A stretch of 64,000 nt of DNA, taken from Streptomyces exfoliatus (GTDB lineage Bacteria > Actinomycetota > Actinomycetes > Streptomycetales > Streptomycetaceae). Of the stretch, positions 51,408 through 61,726 are shown piece after piece (position 1 is the stretch's first letter; each line of letters starts with the position of its first letter). The DNA lies in assembly GCF_000725545.1 (NCBI RefSeq), contig NZ_JNZP01000004.1, positions 124,001 through 188,000 of the forward strand, written 5' to 3'. The notes under the pieces were generated by a model, which was given only the letters and a program-made list of their open reading frames with translations, was not told where the DNA came from and ran no database searches. The position numbers and the translations under genes were made by a program.

Positions 51408-52376
51408 ATGAGCTACAACCAGCCCGGCCCGTACGGCGGTCAGCCGCCCCAGCAGCCCGGCCCCTACGGCCAGCCGGGCCCGTACGGCCAGCAGCCGCAG
51501 CAGCCGGGCCCGTACGGCCAGCCGCCGCAGGCTCCGCAGCCGGGTTACGGATACCCCCAGCAGGCCCCGCAGGGCGTCCCGCCGCAGCAGCAGCCCCCTT
51601 ACGGCTACCCCCAGCAGCCCCAGCAGCCCGGCCCGTACGGCCAGCAGCCGCCGTACGGCGCCCCCCAGGGCCCCGGCGGCTACGTACCGCACCCGCCGGC
51701 TCCGAAGAAGTCCAAGGCGGGCATCATCATCGGCGCGGTCGCGGTGGTCGCGGCGCTCGGTGTGGGCGCGTACTTCCTGCTCGGCGACGGCGGCGGTTCC
51801 TCGGTCGCGAACGACGGCCCGCACAAGCTGACCACCCCGGCGACGGTGCTCACCGAGTACAAGAAGATGCCCGACGAGGGCAAGAAGTCGGATGACGACA
51901 ACCTCGTCAAGGACTCCGCGAAGCTCGGGGTCAAGAACCCCACCGAGGTCAACGGCTCGTGGCAGGTCGAGGACAAGGCCAACCCGCTCGCCGGCAAGAT
52001 GATGACGTTCGGCGGCGTGTACGGCGAGATCGACGACCCGGAGAAGACCGTCGACAACGTCTTCGCCACCATGAAGGCCGAGGCCGAGAAGGACAAGGAC
52101 GGCGAGCTCGTCGGCGACCCCAGGACGGTCAACCCCGCAGGCCTCGACGGTGCCGTGATGAAGTGCCAGGAGATGAAGGTCAAGCCGGACTCCGACGCCG
52201 GGGGTGCCGGCCCCAAGGAAGTCACCATGCCCGTGTGCGTCTGGGGTGACCACAGCACCATCGGCTATGTGATGCACTTCAACCTCGCCGAGCTGATGGC
52301 CGGCAAGGGCGGCACCGTGGAGGGAACCTCCACCATCGCCGCGAGCCTCCGCAAGGAGATCCGCGTCAAGCTCTGA
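51408..52376 (+). CDS. single-pass membrane protein with PGPYGQ-repeat cytoplasmic tail
   Basis: 322 residues: about 105 N-terminal residues of Pro/Gln/Tyr/Gly repeats (PGPYG occurs five times), a Lys-rich boundary, one helix (AGIIIGAVAVVAALGVGAYFLL, about 109-130) and an extracytoplasmic domain of about 190 residues containing two Cys (MKCQEM, MPVCVW), possibly a disulfide. Such tailed membrane proteins are common in streptomycetes; function unknown. The ATG has GAGGGGAACC upstream. Convergent with clpX across a perfect terminator. Confidence 0.8.
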   Translation: MSYNQPGPYGGQPPQQPGPYGQPGPYGQQPQQPGPYGQPPQAPQPGYGYPQQAPQGVPPQQQPPYGYPQQPQQPGPYGQQPPYGAPQGPGGYVPHPPAPKKSKAGIIIGAVAVVAALGVGAYFLLGDGGGSSVANDGPHKLTTPATVLTEYKKMPDEGKKSDDDNLVKDSAKLGVKNPTEVNGSWQVEDKANPLAGKMMTFGGVYGEIDDPEKTVDNVFATMKAEAEKDKDGELVGDPRTVNPAGLDGAVMKCQEMKVKPDSDAGGAGPKEVTMPVCVWGDHSTIGYVMHFNLAELMAGKGGTVEGTSTIAASLRKEIRVKL

Positions 52377-52388
52377 TCCGACGTGCCA

Positions 52389-52433
52389 CAGCGAAGGGGC
52401 GCCCCACCGGTCCGGTGGGGCGCCCCTTCGCTG
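52389..52433. terminator. bidirectional terminator, membrane protein / clpX
   Basis: Perfect 22-bp inverted repeat (52389-52410 and 52412-52433; starts CAGCGAAGGGGCGCC) with one central base in the convergent spacer. Confidence 0.88.
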
Positions 52434-52443
52434 TCCGTACGGC

Positions 52444-53727
<1,284 letters not shown>

Positions 53728-53883
53728 GAGGTGCTTCCCCTTCGCCTGGGAGTGCTTGGTTCAGCGACTCCTGGTGCCTCATATTCGACGGTACCTTGCC
53801 GGGCCCCCCGTTCGGGCCCCCCTTGACACGGTTCACATGGTCGCGATTCGGCCACACGGACCGTGCCAGGGGAAAGGTCGGCG

Positions 53884-54558
53884 TCAGTGTGCCGCGGCGG
53901 ACGTGGTCTTACGGGTCGAGACGATCTGGTCGATCAGGCCGTACGCCAGGGCGTCCTCGGCCGTCAGGATCTTGTCGCGCTCGATGTCGTCGCGGATCTT
54001 CTCGATCGGCGTCGAGGAGTGCTTGGCCAGCATCTCCTCGAGCTGGCTGCGCATGCGCAGGATCTCGTTGGCCGCGATCTCCAGGTCGGAGAGCTGCTCA
54101 CGGCCGGTGCCGCCGGACGGCTGGTGGATCAGCACGCGGGCGTTCGGCAGGGCCATCCGCTTGCCGGGGGTACCGGCGGCGAGCAGCACGGCCGCGGCGG
54201 AGGCCGCCTGGCCCATGCAGACCGTCTGGATGTCCGGCTTCACGAACTGCATCGTGTCGTAGATCGCGGTCAGCGCGGTGAAGGAGCCACCGGGGCTGTT
54301 GATGTAGATCGAGATGTCACGGTCGGGGTCCATCGACTCCAGGCACAGCAGCTGCGCCATGACGTCGTTGGCGGAGGCGTCGTCGATCTGCACGCCGAGG
54401 AAGATCACGCGCTCCTCGAAGAGCTTCGCGTACGGGTCGTACTCGCGCACGCCCTGCGAGGTGCGCTCGACGAAGCGCGGCACGACGTAGCGGTTGTCCA
54501 TCGGCGCGCCGGTGTAGAGGCCGCTCGGGGAGAGGTTGTTCTGCATCTGGGTGTTCAC
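53884..54558 (-). CDS. clpP2: ATP-dependent Clp protease proteolytic subunit (ClpP2)
   Basis: 224 residues with the Ser-His-Asp triad: Ser120 in MGQAASAA, His145 in LIHQPSGG, and probably Asp195 in ERDKILTA. Longer N terminus than ClpP1. GTG start. 53 nt downstream of clpP1, forming the standard Streptomyces clpP1P2 operon; the two proteins are thought to form a mixed barrel. Confidence 0.96.
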   Translation of the reverse strand: MNTQMQNNLSPSGLYTGAPMDNRYVVPRFVERTSQGVREYDPYAKLFEERVIFLGVQIDDASANDVMAQLLCLESMDPDRDISIYINSPGGSFTALTAIYDTMQFVKPDIQTVCMGQAASAAAVLLAAGTPGKRMALPNARVLIHQPSGGTGREQLSDLEIAANEILRMRSQLEEMLAKHSSTPIEKIRDDIERDKILTAEDALAYGLIDQIVSTRKTTSAAAH

Positions 54559-54611
54559 CGTCCTGGTGGCGTTCGGCGGGGGGCTGGGGCTCTTCGGGGG
54601 GCTGCCGGCGC

Positions 54612-55229
54612 TCAGGCGCCCGTGCCGCCGCCGCCCGGAACACCCGCGGCGTGCGTGATGATGTCGTCGATCAGGCCGTAGTCCTTGGCCTCCTCCGCGG
54701 TGAACCAGCGGTCGCGGTCGCCGTCGCGGATGATCGTCTCCATGGTCTGGCCGGAGTGGTGCGCGGTGATCTCGGCCATGCGCTTCTTCGTACGGAGAAG
54801 GTACTCGGCCTGGATCTTGATGTCGGAGGCCGTGCCACCGATGCCGGCGGAGCCCTGGTGCATCAGGATGTCGGTGTTCGGCAGCGCGAAGCGCTTGCCG
54901 GGGGTGCCGGCGGTGAGCAGGAACTGGCCCATCGAGGCCGCCATGCCCATGCCGATGGTGACGACGTCGTTCGGGATGAACTGCATCGTGTCGTAGACGG
55001 CCATACCGGCCGTCACGGAGCCGCCGGGGCTGTTGATGTACAGGAAGATGTCCTTCTCCGGCTCGGCGGCCAGGAGGAGCATCTGGGCGGTGATCTTGTT
55101 GGCGATGTCGTCGTCGACCTGCTGACCGAGGAAGATGATGCGCTCGCCGAGCAGCCGGTTGTAGACATGGTCGCCGAGGCCGCCACCGATGGACGGCTCA
55201 CCCGCGGCGTAAGGCTTCAGATTCGTCAC
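54612..55229 (-). CDS. clpP1: ATP-dependent Clp protease proteolytic subunit (ClpP1)
   Basis: 205 residues from the GTG giving [16 protein letters not shown], the expected mature start; AGGTGG lies upstream. The open frame extends about 45 codons further, but these are not needed. Catalytic Ser99 in MGMAASMG and His124 in LMHQGSAG; the residue after HQ is Gly rather than the usual Pro. First gene of the clpP1-clpP2 operon. A ClgR-type box lies 122 nt upstream. Confidence 0.96.
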   Translation of the reverse strand: MTNLKPYAAGEPSIGGGLGDHVYNRLLGERIIFLGQQVDDDIANKITAQMLLLAAEPEKDIFLYINSPGGSVTAGMAVYDTMQFIPNDVVTIGMGMAASMGQFLLTAGTPGKRFALPNTDILMHQGSAGIGGTASDIKIQAEYLLRTKKRMAEITAHHSGQTMETIIRDGDRDRWFTAEEAKDYGLIDDIITHAAGVPGGGGTGA

Positions 55230-55350
55230 GTATCCACCTGCTCGTCTCCGACGGCCGGGGGCCGTCTCAGCGTCTCGTTCAGAGGGCACTGCCCTCGTAT
55301 TCATGGACCCTAACGCGCAGGTAGGACAACGCCATCCCGGTTCCCGAACT

Positions 55351-55364
55351 GTTCGCTGGGAGCG
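55351..55364. promoter_or_regulatory. ClgR-type operator upstream of clpP1P2
   Basis: GTTCGC-TGGGA-GCG matches the GTTCGC-N5-GCG box that, as I recall, is recognised by the activator ClgR in Streptomyces at clpP1, clpC1 and lon. It sits 122 nt before the clpP1 start. Confidence 0.7.
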
Positions 55365-55400
55365 CAAGGTAGTTGGGGCGCGCGACCGGGTCCGCGTACG

Positions 55401-55442
55401 TCCACGGGCCCGTACGCACAGGGGTGCGTACGGGCCCGTGGA
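55401..55442 (-). terminator. terminator after tig
   Basis: Perfect 19-bp inverted repeat (55401-55419 and 55424-55442; starts TCCACGGGCCCG) with a 4-nt loop, 28 nt beyond the tig stop on the minus strand. Confidence 0.85.
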
Positions 55443-55469
55443 ACAGGGTCCGCGTGAGGCGGGGGCCCC

Positions 55470-56855
55470 TTACTTGTCCTCGGAGACCTCGGTCTCGCCG
55501 GTGACGGCCTCGACGGCGTCGGCGGCGGCCTCGACCTCGTCCTCGTCGTCCGAGAGGTCGACGACCTCACCGTTGCTGTCGACGACCTTGGCGGCCTCGA
55601 CGACGACCGCGAGGGCCTTGCCGCGGGCGACCTCGCCGACGAGCATCGGAACCTGGCCACCCTCGGCCACGGCCTGGGCGAACTGGTCGGGGCTCATGCC
55701 GGAGGAGGCGGCACGGCGGAACAGGTGCTCGGTGAGCTCCTCGCGGGAGACGTCGAGCTTCTCCTTGTTGACGAGCTCATCGAGGATGAACTGCGTCTTG
55801 ATGCCCTTCTCGGCCTGCTCCTTGGTCTCGGCCAGGAACTCTTCCTCGGTCTTGCCCTGGATCTCCAGGTACTTCGCGAGGTCGAGGCCCATCTGGCCGA
55901 GCTGGTGGTGCTCCAGGTTGTGCTTGCGGGTGTTGATCTCGTCCTCGAGAAGCTTCTCGGGCATCGGGACCTCGACCAGCTTGAGGAGCTCGTCGAGGAC
56001 GCGCTCCTGGGCCTGGGTGGCCTGGTCGAACTGCTTCATGTTCTCGAGGCGCTTGCGGCTGTCGGCCTTGAGCTCGTCGAGGGTGTCGAACTCCGACGCC
56101 ATCTGCGCGAACTCGTCGTCGAGCTCGGGGAGCTCACGGGCGGCGACGGTGGTGACCTTGACGGTGACCTCCGCGTCCTTGCCCTCGGCGGAGCCGCCCT
56201 TCAGCTGCGAGGTGAAGGTGGCCTCGCCACCGGCCTCCAGGCCCTTGACGGCCTCGTCGATGCCGTCGAGCAGCTCGCCGGAACCGATGGTGTACGAGAC
56301 ACCGTCGGCGACACCGTCGGGCAGGACCTCGCCGTCGACCTTGGCCTCGAGGTCGATGGTGACGACGTCGCCGTCCTGGGCGGCCCGCTCGACCGGGGAG
56401 GTCGAGGCGAAGCGCTCACGGAGCTGCTCCACGGACTTCTCGACGTCCTCGTCGGTGACCTCGACCGCGTCGACGGTGACCTCGATGCCGGAGTAGTCCG
56501 GGATCTCGATCGTCGGGCGGATGTCGACCTCGGCGGTGAAGGCCAGCAGCTCGCCGTCCTTCAGCTCGGTGATGTCGACCTCGGGCTGGCCGAGCGGGTT
56601 GACGGAGGCCTCGTTGACGGCCTCGGTGTAGAACTTCGGGAGCGCGTCGTTGACGGCCTCTTCCAGCACGGCGCCGCGGCCGAACCGCTGGTCGATCACG
56701 CGAGCAGGGATCTTGCCCTTACGGAAGCCCTTGACCGTGACCTGCTGGTTGATCTTCTTGTACGCCGCGTCGAGGCTGTCCTTGAGCTCCTCGAAGGGCA
56801 CCTCGACAGTGAGCCGAACCCGAGTCGGGTTCAGGGTCTCCACGGCGCTCTTCAC
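55470..56855 (-). CDS. tig: trigger factor (ribosome-bound chaperone, peptidyl-prolyl isomerase)
   Basis: 461 residues: ribosome-binding domain with [19 protein letters not shown] near 42-60, FKBP-like domain (about 155-240), C-terminal arms, and an acidic tail rich in Glu/Asp (about 425-461). GTG start with AGGAGA upstream. Binds nascent chains at the exit tunnel. Its association with clpP1P2-clpX is the usual bacterial order, but a terminator separates it from clpP1 here. Confidence 0.96.
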   Translation of the reverse strand: MKSAVETLNPTRVRLTVEVPFEELKDSLDAAYKKINQQVTVKGFRKGKIPARVIDQRFGRGAVLEEAVNDALPKFYTEAVNEASVNPLGQPEVDITELKDGELLAFTAEVDIRPTIEIPDYSGIEVTVDAVEVTDEDVEKSVEQLRERFASTSPVERAAQDGDVVTIDLEAKVDGEVLPDGVADGVSYTIGSGELLDGIDEAVKGLEAGGEATFTSQLKGGSAEGKDAEVTVKVTTVAARELPELDDEFAQMASEFDTLDELKADSRKRLENMKQFDQATQAQERVLDELLKLVEVPMPEKLLEDEINTRKHNLEHHQLGQMGLDLAKYLEIQGKTEEEFLAETKEQAEKGIKTQFILDELVNKEKLDVSREELTEHLFRRAASSGMSPDQFAQAVAEGGQVPMLVGEVARGKALAVVVEAAKVVDSNGEVVDLSDDEDEVEAAADAVEAVTGETEVSEDK

Positions 56856-56957
56856 GGTTCGGTCTCCTTGTGGCTGATTCCTGGAATCCACCGGCACCGC
56901 GTGAAGCGGTTCCGGCAGGTCGGCCCGGTCAGAAAGACACACGGGCACGCAGCTTGC

Positions 56958-56963
56958 ATAGTA
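56958..56963 (-). promoter_or_regulatory. likely -10 box for tig
   Basis: TACTAT on the minus strand, 103 nt upstream of the tig start, matching TAnnnT; the -35 is poor. Confidence 0.35.
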
Positions 56964-57029
56964 ACCGCAAGCGGGATGACGCCCACAACGTGATCAAGGG
57001 TGCGCAAGGTGAGCGCGTGATCGTCATGG

Positions 57030-57103
57030 TCGGGGTGGCGGGATTTGAACCCACGGCCTTCCGCTCCCAAAGCGGACGCGCTACCAAGCTGCGCCACACC
57101 CCG
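57030..57103 (-). tRNA. tRNA-Pro (anticodon TGG)
   Basis: 74 nt. Acceptor CGGGGTG/CACCCCG with discriminator A; D loop GCGCAGCTTGGTAGCGC; anticodon stem TCCGC/GCGGA with loop TTTGGGA giving TGG; T arm GTTCAAATC. No encoded CCA. Divergent from tRNA-Gly. Confidence 0.96.
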
Positions 57104-57235
57104 TCGGTGCGACACGTAGGGTACATGGACGGAGACTGTCCGGCGCCCCCTGTTTTACGGGTGTGCGCGAACCGCCCCGGAACCGCTACCATGCTCTTCG
57201 TGCCGCGGTCCTTCTGACCTGCGGCGCGACGCTGT

Positions 57236-57306
57236 GCGGGTGTAGCTCAATGGTAGAGCACTAGTCTTCCAAACTAGCTACGCGGGTTCGATTCCCGTCA
57301 CCCGCT
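57236..57306 (+). tRNA. tRNA-Gly (anticodon TCC)
   Basis: 71 nt. Acceptor GCGGGTG/CACCCGC with discriminator T; D arm GTAGCTCAATGGTAGAGC; anticodon stem CTAGT/ACTAG with loop CTTCCAA giving TCC; T arm GTTCGATTC. Followed at once by an intrinsic terminator. Confidence 0.96.
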
Positions 57307-57312
57307 CTCAAT

Positions 57313-57345
57313 GAAGAAAACCCCAGGTCACCTGGGGTTTTCTTC
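57313..57345 (+). terminator. terminator of tRNA-Gly
   Basis: Perfect 16-bp inverted repeat GAAGAAAACCCCAGGT/ACCTGGGGTTTTCTTC with one central base, T-rich at its 3' side. It can also serve the convergent 64-residue gene. Confidence 0.88.
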
Positions 57346-57360
57346 GTTTCTGGGGCAGCC

Positions 57361-57555
57361 TCAGAACTTGATGGAGGCCACCGTCTGCGTTATCGAGTCC
57401 AGGAAGCGCTGGATGTCGTCGGCCATGCCGGTGGAGGCGAGGAAGAAGCCGAAGAGCACCGCGACCACCGCCGGGCCGCCCTTGAGGTTCCCCCCGCGGA
57501 TCAACACCACCAGGATGATTGCCAACAGCAACACCACAGACAGTGAAATGGCCAC
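57361..57555 (-). CDS. 64-residue hydrophobic membrane protein
   Basis: GTG start. Two hydrophobic segments, SLSVVLLLAIILVVLIRGG (4-22) and a second (GPAVVAVLFGFFLASTGM, about 27-44), then an amphipathic end IQRFLDSITQTVASIKF. Unknown function; conserved-looking small Streptomyces membrane protein. Convergent with tRNA-Gly. Confidence 0.75.
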   Translation of the reverse strand: MAISLSVVLLLAIILVVLIRGGNLKGGPAVVAVLFGFFLASTGMADDIQRFLDSITQTVASIKF

Positions 57556-57724
57556 AACTGATCACACCCTCGGTCGGTCCCGCCTTGCCCACCAGGGAGT
57601 CCGAGTCCCGGAACACCCCCCGCTGTCTCCATCGTGCCACCAACCTCCCTGCCCCCGCTGCCTGGTGACGAATCGTCTCGTCTGCGGCTGGCGGAAAAAG
57701 CGAGACGTCTGGTAGCGACGCTCC

Positions 57725-58870
57725 CTACGCGGGGCGCGAGATGAGCAGCAGGGCGCGGTCGTCGTTGACGTCCTTGGCCACGGCTTCGATCAGGTGCCAG
57801 GCGACGCCCTCGAAGCCGTCGGTGACGCAGCGGTCGGCCTCGCCGGTGAGGCGGTCGATGCCCTCGGCGATGTCCCGGTCCGAGGCCTCGACCAGTCCGT
57901 CGGTGAAGAGCATGAGGACGTCGCCAGGGCGCAGCGAGCCCTTCACCGGGTGGAACTCGGCGCCGTCGTAGACGCCGAGGAGGGGTCCTTCGGCGGCCTT
58001 CTCCTCCCAGCGGCCGCCGCCCGCGTGGAGCTGGAGGGCGGGCAGGTGGCCGGCGGAGAAGAGTTCGTAGTCGCCGGATTCCAGGTCGAGGACGAGGTGG
58101 ATGGAGGTGGCGAAGCCCTCGTCCCAGTTCTGGCGGAGCAGGTAGCCGTTGGCCGCGGGGAGGAAGCCGTGCGGTGGGAGCGAGCCGAGGAGGCCGCCGA
58201 AGGCTCCGGAGAGCAGGAGGGAGCGGGAGGCGGCGTCCATGCCCTTGCCGGACACGTCGGTGAGGACGACCTCCAGGGTGCGGCCGCCGTGGGTGCGGGC
58301 GGCCACGACGAAGTCGCCGGAGAAGGACTGGCCGCCGGCCGGGCGGAGTGCCATCTCGCGGTGCCAGCCCTGGGGGAGCCGGGGCAGGGCGCTCTGGACG
58401 CGGATGCGTTCGCGGAGGTCGAAGAGCATGGTGCCGCCGCGCCGCCAGGGCACGCCGACCCGGGCCCTGAACTGGGCGATGAGCAGTCCGAAGAGGCCGC
58501 AGGCGGCGACGACGAGGACGGTGCCGGGGGTGACCCTGGCGGGGCCCTGGGTGTACGGGCCGAGGACGACGGATTCGACGATGAGGGCGCCGGCGGCCGT
58601 CGCGTACAGACCGAGGAGGCTGGCGGGGCGCAGCAGCAGTCCGCCGGCCACGATGGGCAGCACGAGCGCGGCGGGCGAGCACCAGACGGGGTCGAGGAGG
58701 GTTCCGACGGCGATGGCCGGAATCATCAGGAGGAGTCCGGCGAAGGCGAGCCAGTCGGAGCCGTCGCCGCGGAAGTAGTCGACGCCGGACTTGCGCAGCG
58801 CGATGCGGGCCCGGCGGGCGCGTCTGCGCGTCCGGGCCGCGTACGTGTTCACTCCGGCGCGGTGTCCCAT
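57725..58870 (-). CDS. SpoIIE-type (PP2C) serine phosphatase, membrane-bound
   Basis: 381 residues: four to five N-terminal membrane helices (about 38-135), then a SpoIIE/RsbU-type PP2C domain: SFSGDFVVAARTHGGRTLEVVLTDVSGKGMDAA holds the two metal-binding Asp, and MLFTDGLVEASD and DRALLLISRP end it. Such enzymes dephosphorylate anti-anti-sigma factors, tuning sigma-factor activity; the target is not encoded nearby. ATG with TAGGGT 8 nt upstream and no clear ribosome-binding site (possibly leaderless). Divergent from the acetyltransferase at 58977. Confidence 0.9.
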   Translation of the reverse strand: MGHRAGVNTYAARTRRRARRARIALRKSGVDYFRGDGSDWLAFAGLLLMIPAIAVGTLLDPVWCSPAALVLPIVAGGLLLRPASLLGLYATAAGALIVESVVLGPYTQGPARVTPGTVLVVAACGLFGLLIAQFRARVGVPWRRGGTMLFDLRERIRVQSALPRLPQGWHREMALRPAGGQSFSGDFVVAARTHGGRTLEVVLTDVSGKGMDAASRSLLLSGAFGGLLGSLPPHGFLPAANGYLLRQNWDEGFATSIHLVLDLESGDYELFSAGHLPALQLHAGGGRWEEKAAEGPLLGVYDGAEFHPVKGSLRPGDVLMLFTDGLVEASDRDIAEGIDRLTGEADRCVTDGFEGVAWHLIEAVAKDVNDDRALLLISRPA

Positions 58871-58878
58871 TGGCCTGG

Positions 58879-58884
58879 ACCCTA
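58879..58884 (-). promoter_or_regulatory. -10 box, SpoIIE-type phosphatase gene
   Basis: TAGGGT on the minus strand, 8 nt before the ATG at 58870. Confidence 0.4.
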
Positions 58885-58976
58885 TCCATCCCGTCCGACA
58901 TCGCGCAGGGGTACCCCGGTGACAATGCGCGCGAAATCGGGTCGCCTTGGACGCGCGCCGCTGATATCGATGGCAT

Positions 58977-60206
58977 ATGACGACTGAACTGCGGGTTCTC
59001 GACCCGAGCGACTGGGACCGCTGGTACGGGGTTCTCGAACTCGCCTTCGGAGGTGTGGCGGAGTCGCCGGAGGAGCGACGACTGTGGCGCGATCTGACCG
59101 AGTTCGACCGGTTCCTGGGAGCGTGGGACGGCGACCTGTGCGTGGGTACGGCGGGAGCGTTCACGTTCCGGCTGACGGTGCCGGGCGGGGCCTCGGTCCC
59201 GGCGGCCGGCGTGACGATGGTGAGCGTGGCGGGCACGCACCGGCGGCGCGGGATCCTGACCTCGATGATGCGGCGGCAGCTGGACGACCTGCGGGCCGCG
59301 GGCGAGTTCCTCTCGGTGCTCACGGCCTCGGAGCCGGAGATCTACGGGCGGTTCGGGTACGGCGTCGGCGCGTACGGGGCGCGGGCGACGATCGACACGA
59401 CGCGGGTGCGGCTGTCGGTGCCGGAGGGCACGGACCGGGTGGCGCTGCGGCAGGCCGACCTGACGGAGTCCGCCGCCGTCTGTGAGTCCGTGTACGCGCG
59501 TCTCGTGCCGCGTCGGCCCGGGATGCTGGCCCGCCGGCCGGAGTGGGAGCGGCTGCCGCTGATCGATCCTCCGGGCGACCGGGAGGGCGCGTCGCCGCGG
59601 CTGTGCGTGCTGGCGGAGCGGGACGGGGAGGTCGTGGGGTTCACGCACTACGCGATCAAGCCGGACTGGTCGCCGACGGGGGCCCAAGGGGCCGTGCAGG
59701 TGCATCAGCTGATGGGGCTCGACCCGGCGGCCGAGGCGGCCCTGTGGCGGTTCCTCTGCTCGGTGGACCTGGTCTCGGAGGTGCAGATCCGGAGCCGGCC
59801 GGTCGACGACGGCTGGCAGCACCTGGTGAGCGACGTTCGGCGGTGCGCGCCGACCCTGCGGGACTCGCTGCACGTGCGGCTGGTGGAGGTGGGGGCGGCC
59901 CTCGAGGCGCGGACGTACCAGGCGCCGGTGGACGTGGTGTTCGAGGTCGAGGACGCGTTCTGTCCGTGGAACGCGGGGCGGTGGCGGCTCACCGGGGACC
60001 AGAAGGGCGCGAGCTGTGTCCGTACGGAGGACGCGCCGGACCTGGCGCTGTCCGTACGGGAGTTGGGGGCGGCGTACCTCGGGGGGAACTCGCTGGTGTC
60101 GCTGGCCGGGGCCGGGCGGGTGCGGGAGCTGCGGGAGGGGGCGCTGGTCGAGGCGTCGGTGGCACTCGGATCGCCGGTCGCTCCGTGGTTGCCGCACGGG
60201 TTCTAG
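58977..60206 (+). CDS. Eis-like GNAT-family N-acetyltransferase
   Basis: 409 residues: N-terminal GNAT domain (about 1-150) with acetyl-CoA loop VAGTHRRRGILTSMMRRQL and a probable general-acid Tyr in SEPEIYGRFGYG, a second GNAT-like fold (about 160-290) and a C-terminal sterol-carrier-like domain ending in Phe (LPHGF), whose carboxylate is catalytic in Eis. Eis enzymes acetylate amines such as aminoglycosides or peptides; the substrate here is unknown. ATG start; no strong ribosome-binding site. Confidence 0.9.
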   Translation: MTTELRVLDPSDWDRWYGVLELAFGGVAESPEERRLWRDLTEFDRFLGAWDGDLCVGTAGAFTFRLTVPGGASVPAAGVTMVSVAGTHRRRGILTSMMRRQLDDLRAAGEFLSVLTASEPEIYGRFGYGVGAYGARATIDTTRVRLSVPEGTDRVALRQADLTESAAVCESVYARLVPRRPGMLARRPEWERLPLIDPPGDREGASPRLCVLAERDGEVVGFTHYAIKPDWSPTGAQGAVQVHQLMGLDPAAEAALWRFLCSVDLVSEVQIRSRPVDDGWQHLVSDVRRCAPTLRDSLHVRLVEVGAALEARTYQAPVDVVFEVEDAFCPWNAGRWRLTGDQKGASCVRTEDAPDLALSVRELGAAYLGGNSLVSLAGAGRVRELREGALVEASVALGSPVAPWLPHGF

Positions 60207-60229
60207 GGCCTGGTCCGGACAGGCTCTAG
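60203..60229. terminator. hairpin between acetyltransferase and glycosylase genes
   Basis: CTAGGGCCTG/CAGGCTCTAG, 10-bp arms (one G-U type mismatch) with a 7-nt loop. Both stop codons lie in the arms, so it may end both convergent transcripts. Confidence 0.55.
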
Positions 60230-61035
60230 GGCTGCTGGCAGCGCGGGCACCAGAAGAGGTTGCGGTTCGCCAGGTCCGCCGTGCGGATCTCCGTGGCGCA
60301 GAGGTGGCACGGCTGGTGCGCGCGGCGGTAGACGTAGACCTCGCCGCCGTGGTCGTCGACGCGGGGCGGGCGGCCCATCGCCTCGGGGGTGTGCTCGGGG
60401 CGGACCGTGTCGATGCGGTTGAGCCGGACGCCCTCGCGCATCAGCATCGCCAGGTCGGTCCAGATCGTGTCCCACTCCCCCGCCGTGAGGTCCCGGCCGG
60501 CGCGGTACGGGTCGATGCCGTGCCGGAAGAGGACCTCGGCGCGGTAGACGTTGCCGACGCCGGCGATGATCTTCTGGTCCATGAGCAGGGCCGCGATGGT
60601 GGTGCGGGACTTCGAGATCCGGTGCCAGGCCCTCGTGGGGTCGTCGCCCTCGCGGAGCGGGTCGGGGCCGAGGCGGTCGTGTATCGCCCGCTTCTCGGCG
60701 TCCGTGATCAGGGCGCACGTGGTGGGGCCGCGCAGGTCGACGTGAGCGTCCTCGTGGGCGATGCGCAGCCGGACGGTGTCGGTGGGGGGCGCGGCCGGCG
60801 CCGTCCCGAAGTTCACCTTGCCGAAGAGGCCCAGGTGGATGTGGACCCAGCCCATGCCGGCGAAGCCGAGGAAGAGGTGCTTGCCGTGGGCCTCGGTGGT
60901 CTCGAGGACGGTGCCGTCGAGCAGTGCCGCCGAGTCCGCGAACTTCCCCTGCGGGCTGGTCACCCGCACGGACCGGCCGCCGAACCGTTCCCGGTGGTCG
61001 GCGGCCAGTCGGTGGATCGTGTGCCCTTCGGGCAT
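60226..61035 (-). CDS. Fpg/Nei-family DNA glycosylase (endonuclease VIII type)
   Basis: 269 residues. MPEGHTIHRLA gives the N-terminal Pro nucleophile and catalytic Glu; the helix-two-turn-helix region has IAGVGNVYRAEVLF; the C-terminal zinc finger is CHLC...CPRC. Removes oxidised bases in base excision repair. PEGHTIH favours the Nei2-type branch over MutM (PELPEVE). The ATG overlaps the rpiB stop by one base, so the two are co-translated. Confidence 0.93.
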   Translation of the reverse strand: MPEGHTIHRLAADHRERFGGRSVRVTSPQGKFADSAALLDGTVLETTEAHGKHLFLGFAGMGWVHIHLGLFGKVNFGTAPAAPPTDTVRLRIAHEDAHVDLRGPTTCALITDAEKRAIHDRLGPDPLREGDDPTRAWHRISKSRTTIAALLMDQKIIAGVGNVYRAEVLFRHGIDPYRAGRDLTAGEWDTIWTDLAMLMREGVRLNRIDTVRPEHTPEAMGRPPRVDDHGGEVYVYRRAHQPCHLCATEIRTADLANRNLFWCPRCQQP

Positions 61036-61529
61036 CAGGCGGTCGGCTCCTGCGGGTGGTGGGCCGGGATCGGGGGGAGCTCGCCGGTGGTCTCGTACGC
61101 GGTGAGCATGTCGATGCGCCGGGTGTGACGCTCGTCACCGGAGTACGGGGTGTTCAGGAAGATCTCGACGAACTTGGTCGCCTCTTCCCGGGTGTGCATC
61201 CGGCCGCCGACGGAGATCACGTTGGCGTTGTTGTGCTCGCGGCCGAGGGCGGCGGTCTGCTCGCTCCAGGCGAGGGCGGCGCGCACCCCCTTCACCTTGT
61301 TCGCGGCGATCTGCTCGCCGTTGCCGGAGCCGCCGATGACGATGCCCAGGGCGTCGGGGTCCGCGGCCGTCTTCTCCGCGGCGCGCAGGCAGAACGGCGG
61401 GTAGTCGTCCAGGGCGTCGTAGATGTGGGGACCGCAGTCGACCGGCTCGTGGCCGTGTGCGGTGAGCCACTCGACGAGGTGGTTCTTGAGTTCGTATCCG
61501 GCGTGGTCGGAACCGATGTAGACGCGCAT
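61035..61529 (-). CDS. rpiB: ribose-5-phosphate isomerase B
   Basis: 164 residues, RpiB/LacAB fold: MRVYIGSDHAGYELKNHL and GIVIGGSGNGEQIAANKVKG. The catalytic Cys of the E. coli enzyme is replaced by Gly and a Glu is present (GNGEQ), as in actinobacterial RpiB. Interconverts ribose-5-P and ribulose-5-P. ATG start. Upstream of the Fpg/Nei gene with overlapping stop and start. Confidence 0.95.
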   Translation of the reverse strand: MRVYIGSDHAGYELKNHLVEWLTAHGHEPVDCGPHIYDALDDYPPFCLRAAEKTAADPDALGIVIGGSGNGEQIAANKVKGVRAALAWSEQTAALGREHNNANVISVGGRMHTREEATKFVEIFLNTPYSGDERHTRRIDMLTAYETTGELPPIPAHHPQEPTA

Positions 61530-61726
61530 GGTGCCGAGTGTGGCATGTCAGGGGCCGGGTAGCAGGCAGCGGGGTCGGGACGTTCACCCGGCCTGGTACG
61601 GACCTTCGACTCTCGCGCGGTCGCCCGTACAACGATCCGGAATGAGGCCTTCCGATCACCCCTGTCCACAGTGTTCAATGCTCAGGCTCGCGACCCGAGC
61701 GCCCCCACACACACGAGGAAGCGTCC

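Noticed and set aside
53822..53855. Perfect TTGACA (plus strand) upstream of clpX considered as a promoter
   Set aside because: It points away from clpX, no TAnnnT follows at proper spacing and there is no plus-strand gene for it.
57501..60197. 898-codon minus-strand open frame running across the phosphatase and acetyltransferase loci
   Set aside because: Arg/Pro/His-rich nonsense composition; it is out of frame with the phosphatase and antisense to the Eis-like gene.
61655..61675. ctgtccaca near the permease start as a DnaA box
   Set aside because: One mismatch to the consensus and isolated; expected by chance at this frequency.
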